A stretch of 12,350 bases of DNA from JAZNOQ01 sp045589215 (GTDB lineage: Bacteria; Bacillota; Clostridia; Oscillospirales; CAG-272). The DNA lies in assembly GCA_045589215.1 (NCBI GenBank), contig JAZNOQ010000017.1, positions 1 to 12,350 of the forward strand. The letters run 5' to 3'. A program made the translations under genes and the position numbers. The notes beneath the pieces were generated by a model. The model did no database searches, was not told where the DNA came from, and was given only the letters and a program-made list of their open reading frames with translations. Positions 7,076-12,350 of the stretch are shown here, piece by piece (the first letter of the stretch is position 1; each line of letters starts with the position of its first letter).

Positions 7076-7118
7076 TACTTTTTTCTAAATTTTTAAAATT
7101 ATTTTCTGAATTTTTCTT
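7076..7118 (-). promoter_or_regulatory. AT-rich upstream (UP-like) element of the tRNA promoter
   Basis: About 40 bases directly upstream of the -35 box are almost entirely A and T, with A and T runs in phase with the promoter. This resembles the UP elements contacted by the RNA polymerase alpha subunit in front of stable-RNA genes. The call rests on composition and position only. No intrinsic terminator for the upstream flippase gene is visible here, so some readthrough into the tRNA is possible. Confidence 0.55.
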
Positions 7119-7147
7119 GGAGACGAACCCGTTATTTGATCTTATTT

Positions 7148-8746
7148 TCAGCGTTTTCCGAAAGCTCGTCGCCAAAGCCCTCGCACCTCGTCCTTTTTGA
7201 CCGCCCCGAGCAAAAACAGCAGTATGATATAAAGCAGAACCGAAAGCAGAACGTGTACCGCAAATCCCGCGATCCCGTCAAAGCGTAAAACATTGAGCCC
7301 CGAAAGAAAGGAAGCCGTGATCCTTGCCACTGCCGTTGCACCGATCACCGCAAGGAGAGGGGCAAAAAGTACCCGCAGTAGCTTCGCCTTCATATCGGTG
7401 ACCGTGAGAAGTCGCGTAATACTCAGCGTTGCGTTCAGAATCTCCGTGATATAAATAACCAGAATATAACCCTTCATTCCGAGCCCCGGAAGAAGCAGAT
7501 ACACGAGAAGCACCGACAGAAGCGAATCAATAATATTGACCTGCATACAGTAGACCTGCTCTCCGTGCCCCTTTAAAATCGCATCCACGGAATTGTCAAG
7601 ATACATGATCGGAACAAGAGGAGCAAGCATACGGAGATAATATGATGTCTCCGCGCTGTTTTCCATCATTCCTCCAAGCTCGTATGAAAAGCACAGTATG
7701 ATCCCCGATACACCGATCGAAAAAAGGAGCGCGGTACGAAAAATCACGGCTACGATATGTTGCACCTTTTTTCGTTCGTCCCGCACTCTGCATTCGGCAA
7801 TTTCGGGAATGAGCAGTCCCGAATAAGAAGAAAGAATTGCGGAAGGAAACAGTAAGATCGGTAATACCACACCGTGCAGAATGCCGAATGAGGATAAAGC
7901 CATAGAACGCTCACCGAAAAAGGCGGTCAGACCTATCGGGATCAACATATGCTCGACCGTAAGAAGTCCCGAGCGTGCATATGCGCTGAACGCTACGGGC
8001 AAGGCGATCCCGCAAAGCCGACGGCAAAGCTCGCTTTTTGACGTAACCGAAACGCCTCCTGTCATTCTTTTTCTCTCGACAAAATACAGAAAACCGAGCA
8101 AAATAGCAGAAAGCAGCTCCGAAAGAACACTTCCGAGAACGAGCGCAAGACACGCGTTTTCGATCCCTCTCGGAAATACGTAAACGAGCAAAAGTATCGT
8201 GATCCCAATTCGCGCTCCTTGCTCAAGCACGCCCGTTATCGCGTTTTTATAGACCCGACGTACAGCGGTAAAATATCCGTTCAGGACCGAGGAAAGTGCG
8301 ATCGGCAAAAGGGAACACGAAAGGATCTTCAGAGCGCGTACGGTACGTCCGTCCTTTAAAAGATAGACCCCGATCGGTTCAGCGAAAAAAAACAGCAGTG
8401 CAGTCGCAAGAAGACCGAAAAAGAACGCATAAAAAAAGCATACCGTCCTGGTGGAACGCACTTCAGCGGGATCGTCTCTTCCGAGTGCTTCGGAGATCAT
8501 CCGCGTTGTTCCAAGCTGGATCCCCGATGTGGCAAGCGTGACCGCAAAGCCGTAAACTCCCCCGATCACCGAATAGAGTCCGATCGCCTCGCTGCCTGCC
8601 TCCTCGGTAACGAAGATCTGAAACGCCATTCCGACAAATCGCATAAAGAGAGCAACCAACGTAAGCAGAAGTCCGTTGAGAAGAAAGGTCCTGAGCCTGT
8701 TCTTTTGTGTCCGTATTCTGAATTTTTTGGAAGCACCTTCTGCCAT
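7148..8746 (-). CDS. MOP-superfamily flippase, SpoVB / polysaccharide-export type
   Basis: A 532-residue integral membrane protein with about 14 hydrophobic segments and a basic N terminus. It resembles SpoVB and related MurJ-like or O-antigen-type flippases: an early GLYSVIGGVYGFAVTLATSG stretch, then LNGYFTAVRRVYKNA followed by VLEQGARIG, which matches the SpoVB-type GYFQG..N...A..QVIEQ block. The length fits (B. subtilis SpoVB is 518). The role would be moving a lipid-linked glycan or peptidoglycan precursor across the cytoplasmic membrane; the exact substrate cannot be assigned. Start choice: ATG 8746 is preceded by AGAAAGG 12 bases upstream, which fits the 16S tail with workable spacing. 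In-frame ATG 8791 and GTG 8806 exist but have no ribosome binding site. It is divergent from polA, and I see no clear minus-strand promoter in the gap. Family is confident, exact start less so. Confidence 0.87.
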   Translation of the reverse strand: MAEGASKKFRIRTQKNRLRTFLLNGLLLTLVALFMRFVGMAFQIFVTEEAGSEAIGLYSVIGGVYGFAVTLATSGIQLGTTRMISEALGRDDPAEVRSTRTVCFFYAFFFGLLATALLFFFAEPIGVYLLKDGRTVRALKILSCSLLPIALSSVLNGYFTAVRRVYKNAITGVLEQGARIGITILLLVYVFPRGIENACLALVLGSVLSELLSAILLGFLYFVERKRMTGGVSVTSKSELCRRLCGIALPVAFSAYARSGLLTVEHMLIPIGLTAFFGERSMALSSFGILHGVVLPILLFPSAILSSYSGLLIPEIAECRVRDERKKVQHIVAVIFRTALLFSIGVSGIILCFSYELGGMMENSAETSYYLRMLAPLVPIMYLDNSVDAILKGHGEQVYCMQVNIIDSLLSVLLVYLLLPGLGMKGYILVIYITEILNATLSITRLLTVTDMKAKLLRVLFAPLLAVIGATAVARITASFLSGLNVLRFDGIAGFAVHVLLSVLLYIILLFLLGAVKKDEVRGLWRRAFGKR

Positions 8747-8888
8747 AACCGTGTAATGCCTTTCTGCTTGTTTGATATCGGGACTACCCATAAGCAAAAT
8801 ATGCACCGCTGCACAGCTTTATGTTTCAGAACCCCTCATTCCGACTCCAATTCAGTTGTCTCAAATTTTCTCTCCCCCCGAAAAACTG

Positions 8889-8918
8889 TTGACATAACAC
8901 CTATATTTATGTTATACT
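8889..8918 (+). promoter_or_regulatory. Promoter of polA with nested inverted repeat
   Basis: TTGACA at 8889-8894, an 18-base spacer and TATACT at 8913-8918. Transcription should start near 8925, giving a leader of about 65 bases before the polA ATG. ATAACA (8894-8899) and TGTTAT (8910-8915) form an inverted repeat that touches both boxes, so an operator is possible. The rest of the 8747-8990 gap holds no recognisable gene. Confidence 0.82.
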
Positions 8919-8990
8919 AATACAAGAATTCAGTATCTGAAACAAGCTTTTTCTTAGGATGCCGAAGATAAACGGAAGAGGGGCAGAGGA

Positions 8991-11525
8991 ATGAAAAAAT
9001 TATTGGTCGTTGACGGAAACAGCATTATGAACCGCGCGTTTTACGGCGTTCGTCCGCTTACCACAAAGGACGGGCTTCACTCAAACGCCGTGTTTGGTGT
9101 CGTCAATATTCTGGAAAAGCAGATCGAGGCTCTGAAGCCCGACTATGCCGCCGTTGCGTACGATCTCAAGGCGCCTACCTTCCGTCATAAGATGTATGCC
9201 GAATATAAAGCCGGACGGCACGCGATGCCCGATGAGCTTCGGGAGCAGGTCCCGTTCGTTAAGGACTGCACGTCAGGACTTGGACTCCGCCGTCTCGAGC
9301 TTGAAGGCTACGAGGCAGATGACATTCTCGGCACCCTGAGCCGTCTCACCGAAAGCGAGGACTGCATCTGCTATATTCTTACGGGTGACCGCGATTCGCT
9401 TCAGCTCATTGGAGACCGTGTCCACGTTCTTCTCGCGGGCAACAAGGAAACTACCGATATGGGAGTCGCGGAATTCCGCGAAAAATACGGAATTGATCCC
9501 TCACAGTTTGTCGACGTCAAGGCTCTTATGGGCGACTCCTCCGATAATATCCCCGGTGTTCCCGGGATCGGTGAAAAGACCGCGCTGAAGCTCATTTCGG
9601 AGCACGGCTCGCTTGATCAGATTTACGAAACGCTTCATACTGCAGGGCATACCCTGTCAGTACTAAAAAAACTGAGTGATGGAAAGGAAAGTGCCTATCT
9701 TTCAAAGGCTCTCGCACAGATCAACTGCGAGGTCCCGCTCGGAATCACTCTTGATGATCTGAAATTTGACGGGATCAATCCAAAGATCCTGCGCCCGCTC
9801 TTCGAAAAGCTTGAATTTTCCGCATTCCTGAAGCGGTTTGATCTTTACGCGCGGAAGGATGACGCTTCCGGTGTCGACTCACCGATCTCGCCTGCGTTCG
9901 AAAGCCGTGAGATTTCTGAGGACGGGCTTAAAGCGTTAAAATCCATACAACCCCTCGCATTCGGTCTCGATGAAGGTGTAGCTTCATTCTTTGACGGTGA
10001 GGTCCTATACCGCTATAACGGCAGCTCACCCGCGCTCATAGACCTTCTGAACGATCACCCCCTCATCGTCTCCTATGACTGCAAAACACTTTATAAGCAT
10101 TTTACAACCAAAAATAAATCATTTCGGACGTGCAACTTTGATGTAATGCTCGCCGCATATGTGATCGACTCGGGAATGGGCGACTACGCACTCTCACGCC
10201 TCGCTCTCGCATATCTCGGCTCTGCTCCTGAGGAAAACACGCCAAGTGCCGTTACGGTCTATCGTCTTTATGACCCACTCACCGAAAAAGTCCGTTCGAT
10301 CTCCTCGGAAAAGCTCCTGCATGAGATCGAAATGCCACTTGCCGCGGTGCTTGCCGATATGGAGCTTTGCGGATTTAAGGTCGATACCCTCGGGCTCACT
10401 CAATTTTCCGAGGAGCTTACCGAACTTGAGAAGGAATACTCCGAGCGCATATACGCGCAGGCGGGAAAGGAATTCAAGATCAATTCTCCGAAGCAACTCG
10501 GAGAGGTCCTGTTCGAGACCCTACAGCTTCCCGCATCCAAAAAGACCAAAACGGGATATTCGACCGATGCGGATACTCTGAATAAGCTGCGCCCATATCA
10601 TCCGATCATCGGTGATATCCTTGAATACCGTCAGGTTGCAAAGCTCCGAGCAACCTATGCGGAGGGGCTGAAAAATGCCGCAGATGTGGGCGGACGCATC
10701 CATTCCATCTTCCGACAGACGGGAACCGCAACGGGCAGACTGTCATCGGCAGAGCCGAATTTACAAAACATTCCGATCCGCACCGAGCTCGGCAGGCGCT
10801 TCCGCAAATACTTCATCCCCGAAAATGAAAATTACGTTCTGATCGACGCAGATTACTCGCAGATCGAGCTTCGCCTTCTTGCGGCGATCTCGGGCGACGA
10901 AAATATGACGAGGGCGTTCGTAGATGGGCTTGACATTCACACCTCGACCGCGTCTGCCGTATTCGGTGTTCCCGAGGATGAGGTCACGCCTGAGCTCAGA
11001 AAGCGCGCAAAGGCGGTCAATTTCGGGATCGTATACGGCATCGGAGACTTCAGCCTCGCGCAGGACATCGGCACCTCCCGAAAGGATGCTAAGGCATATA
11101 TCGAAAGTTATTTTGCGGCATATCCGTCGATCGATGCCTATCTTTCCGACGTGGTTACCGATGCAAAGGAAAAGGGATACGTTGTAACTCTGTTCGGCAG
11201 ACGCAGATATATCCCAGAGCTTGCGGGAAAGAACAAAATGCTTCAGCATTTCGGGGAACGCGTGGCGATGAACAGCCCGATCCAGGGAACTGCCGCAGAC
11301 ATTATGAAGATCGCAATGATCCGCGTTGCGGACGAGCTAAAAAAGAGCGGTCTCGACGCGCGGCTGATCCTTCAGGTTCACGACGAGCTTTTGATCGAGG
11401 CATCACGCGAGCACGCCAACGAGGTGCTTGATCTCCTTCAATACGAAATGGAGCACGCCGTCGAGATCGGAGTACCGCTCGATGTAGAGGCGGCGATCGG
11501 TGACACCTGGTACGACTGTAAATGA
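8991..11525 (+). CDS. polA: DNA polymerase I
   Basis: An 844-residue repair and Okazaki-fragment-processing polymerase. Residues 1 to about 270 form the 5' nuclease: GYEADDILGT (from 106), TGDRDSLQL (from 131) and GDSSDNIPGVPGIG (181-194), with the metal-binding aspartates present. About 300-450 is the 3'-5' exonuclease-like domain, but the DxE pair needed for proofreading is absent (LAFGLDEG around Asp327), so that activity is probably lost, as in Bacillus and Thermus enzymes. About 460-844 is the polymerase: motif A DYSQIELR (Asp621), motif B KAVNFGIVYG (Phe678, Tyr682) and motif C VHDE (His797, Asp798, Glu799). Phe678 is the position where tyrosine would admit dideoxynucleotides. ATG 8991 has GAGGGG 7 bases upstream (8978-8983). 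There is no terminator after it; rimO starts 81 bases on with its own promoter. Confidence 0.98.
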   Translation: MKKLLVVDGNSIMNRAFYGVRPLTTKDGLHSNAVFGVVNILEKQIEALKPDYAAVAYDLKAPTFRHKMYAEYKAGRHAMPDELREQVPFVKDCTSGLGLRRLELEGYEADDILGTLSRLTESEDCICYILTGDRDSLQLIGDRVHVLLAGNKETTDMGVAEFREKYGIDPSQFVDVKALMGDSSDNIPGVPGIGEKTALKLISEHGSLDQIYETLHTAGHTLSVLKKLSDGKESAYLSKALAQINCEVPLGITLDDLKFDGINPKILRPLFEKLEFSAFLKRFDLYARKDDASGVDSPISPAFESREISEDGLKALKSIQPLAFGLDEGVASFFDGEVLYRYNGSSPALIDLLNDHPLIVSYDCKTLYKHFTTKNKSFRTCNFDVMLAAYVIDSGMGDYALSRLALAYLGSAPEENTPSAVTVYRLYDPLTEKVRSISSEKLLHEIEMPLAAVLADMELCGFKVDTLGLTQFSEELTELEKEYSERIYAQAGKEFKINSPKQLGEVLFETLQLPASKKTKTGYSTDADTLNKLRPYHPIIGDILEYRQVAKLRATYAEGLKNAADVGGRIHSIFRQTGTATGRLSSAEPNLQNIPIRTELGRRFRKYFIPENENYVLIDADYSQIELRLLAAISGDENMTRAFVDGLDIHTSTASAVFGVPEDEVTPELRKRAKAVNFGIVYGIGDFSLAQDIGTSRKDAKAYIESYFAAYPSIDAYLSDVVTDAKEKGYVVTLFGRRRYIPELAGKNKMLQHFGERVAMNSPIQGTAADIMKIAMIRVADELKKSGLDARLILQVHDELLIEASREHANEVLDLLQYEMEHAVEIGVPLDVEAAIGDTWYDCK

Positions 11526-11532
11526 GCGTCAC

Positions 11533-11561
11533 TTGACAACTTCGGTGTCTTGTGATAAAAT
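11533..11561 (+). promoter_or_regulatory. Promoter of rimO
   Basis: TTGACA at 11533-11538, a 17-base spacer, and TAAAAT at 11556-11561, starting 7 bases after the polA stop. Transcription should begin near 11568. A small dyad with a cUUCGg loop (GAC-A-AC / GTGTC, 11535-11549) lies between the boxes; with no T run after it, it is a weak candidate for a polA terminator at best. Confidence 0.82.
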
Positions 11562-11565
11562 ATTT

Positions 11566-11606
11566 GCGTTAAGAACGCTACGGAAAGGTTTGGTTCATAT
11601 CAAACG
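11566..11606 (+). promoter_or_regulatory. rimO 5' leader with two small hairpins and a distant ribosome binding site
   Basis: GCGTT-AAG-AACGC (11566-11578) is a perfect small dyad at the expected transcript start. The only Shine-Dalgarno-like sequence is GGAAAGG (11582-11588), 18 bases from the ATG. Between them, GTTTG (11588-11592) can pair with CAAAC (11601-11605). Folding this hairpin would bring the purine run near the start codon. The pairing is seen; the function is inferred. Confidence 0.5.
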
Positions 11607-12350
11607 ATGAAAATTGGATTTGTTTCTCTCGGTTGTCCGAAAAATCAGCTCGACACCGAGGTCATGCTGCATGAGGTCCTCTCGGCGGGCTACGAGATCA
11701 CGCCCGAGGAGACCGATGCGGAAATCGTCATTATAAACACCTGCGGCTTTATTGAAAGCGCCAAGCGGGAAGCCATTGACAATATACTCGATATTGCCTG
11801 GCTGAAGAAGCACAACGGACTGAAGGGGATCATTGTGACGGGCTGTCTTGCAGAACGTTACCGCGACTCGATCTTCGAGGAGTTTCCCGAGGTAGATGCC
11901 GTTCTCGGCGTCGGAAGCATTCACCATATCGTCGAGGCGATCGAAGCCGTTTCAAAAAACGTGAACAAAAAAGGGAAGAGCCGCGTGAAGTTTTCTTCGT
12001 ATGATCCGAAGGAGACAGTGAAGCTTGGCGGCGACCGTGTGCTTACCACCCCCGAATATACCGCCTATCTGAAAATTGCCGAGGGATGCGACAACCGCTG
12101 TGCCTACTGCGCGATCCCCTCGATCCGCGGTCCGTTCCGTTCGAGAACGATGGAGGACGTTGTAGCCGAGGCAAAGCAAATGGAGGCGCTCGGCGTCAAG
12201 GAGCTTACCCTCGTCGCGCAGGATACCACTCGCTACGGTCTCGACCTGTACGGCAGATATGCGCTCGCAGAGCTTATACACAAGATCACGGACGAAACGA
12301 GCATTCCGTGGATCCGTATTCTCTACTGCTATCCCGATAAGATCACGGAT
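11607..12350 (+). CDS. rimO: Ribosomal protein S12 methylthiotransferase, 3'-truncated by window edge
   Basis: A radical-SAM enzyme that adds a methylthio group to the conserved aspartate of ribosomal protein S12. The visible 248 codons cover the N-terminal methylthiotransferase domain with cluster cysteines Cys10 (SLGCPKN), Cys46 (INTCGF) and Cys80 (TGCLAER), and the start of the radical-SAM domain with CxxxCxxC at Cys161, Cys165 and Cys168 (GCDNRCAYC). The SLGCPKNQLDTE opening is the RimO form; MiaB relatives usually have YGCQMN. The protein is normally about 440 residues, so roughly 190 lie beyond the window, including the TRAM domain. ATG 11607 begins directly at the conserved block. No ribosome binding site is at normal spacing (see the leader entry). 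It has its own promoter after polA. Confidence 0.95.
   Translation, partial: MKIGFVSLGCPKNQLDTEVMLHEVLSAGYEITPEETDAEIVIINTCGFIESAKREAIDNILDIAWLKKHNGLKGIIVTGCLAERYRDSIFEEFPEVDAVLGVGSIHHIVEAIEAVSKNVNKKGKSRVKFSSYDPKETVKLGGDRVLTTPEYTAYLKIAEGCDNRCAYCAIPSIRGPFRSRTMEDVVAEAKQMEALGVKELTLVAQDTTRYGLDLYGRYALAELIHKITDETSIPWIRILYCYPDKITD

Noticed and set aside
10761..11249. 162-codon open frame antisense to polA
   Set aside because: It overlaps the most conserved part of the polymerase domain and has no family resemblance or start signal.
1..12350. CRISPR arrays, insertion sequences, integrase sites, toxin-antitoxin pairs, riboswitches
   Set aside because: I looked for repeated spaced units, transposase-like frames, terminal repeats and long structured leaders and saw none; all intergenic gaps are shorter than 300 bases.

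Overview
The window reads as an ordinary, densely packed chromosomal segment of an anaerobic Gram-positive bacterium of the Clostridia type. I infer this from the oxygen-sensitive class III ribonucleotide reductase, an HPr-like protein of a kind seen in Clostridia, a SpoVB-type flippase, a two-gene heterodimeric ABC exporter, AGGAGG-like ribosome binding sites and strong TTGACA/TATAAT promoters. G+C is roughly half by eye. The species cannot be named from this sequence.

Layout. Positions 2-2856 (+) hold the 3' part of nrdD (the gene starts left of the window), then nrdG 8 bases later, an intrinsic terminator, and a Crp/Fnr-family regulator. A consensus promoter at 2920-2948 drives a 79-residue HPr-like protein (2984-3223) that lacks the phosphorylated histidine. 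A terminator at 3233-3267, built to work in both directions, separates it from a convergent two-gene ABC exporter operon (6816 down to 3305, minus strand) whose promoter is at 6862-6890. Just upstream on the same strand is tRNA-Val(GAC) (6961-7034) with its own terminator and a perfect consensus promoter. A minus-strand MOP/SpoVB-like flippase (7148-8746) follows. Divergent from it and to its right, polA (8991-11525) starts from a consensus-like promoter. rimO (11607 onward) has its own promoter and runs off the right edge.

How the genes work together. NrdD and NrdG form one functional unit, the glycyl-radical ribonucleotide reductase and its radical-SAM activase, supplying deoxynucleotides without oxygen. 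The regulator behind them may sense redox state or a small molecule, but its targets cannot be read here. The two ABC subunits complement each other: each carries the defects that together make one degenerate and one competent ATP site. polA, rimO and the tRNA are housekeeping genes.

I did not find a convincing undescribed system. There is no CRISPR array, transposon, phage gene, toxin-antitoxin pair or recognisable defence gene. The points most worth a second look are the HPr-like protein without its histidine, inverted repeats lying inside two promoters, an unusual leader in front of rimO, and strong over-representation of GATC and CGATCG across the window.
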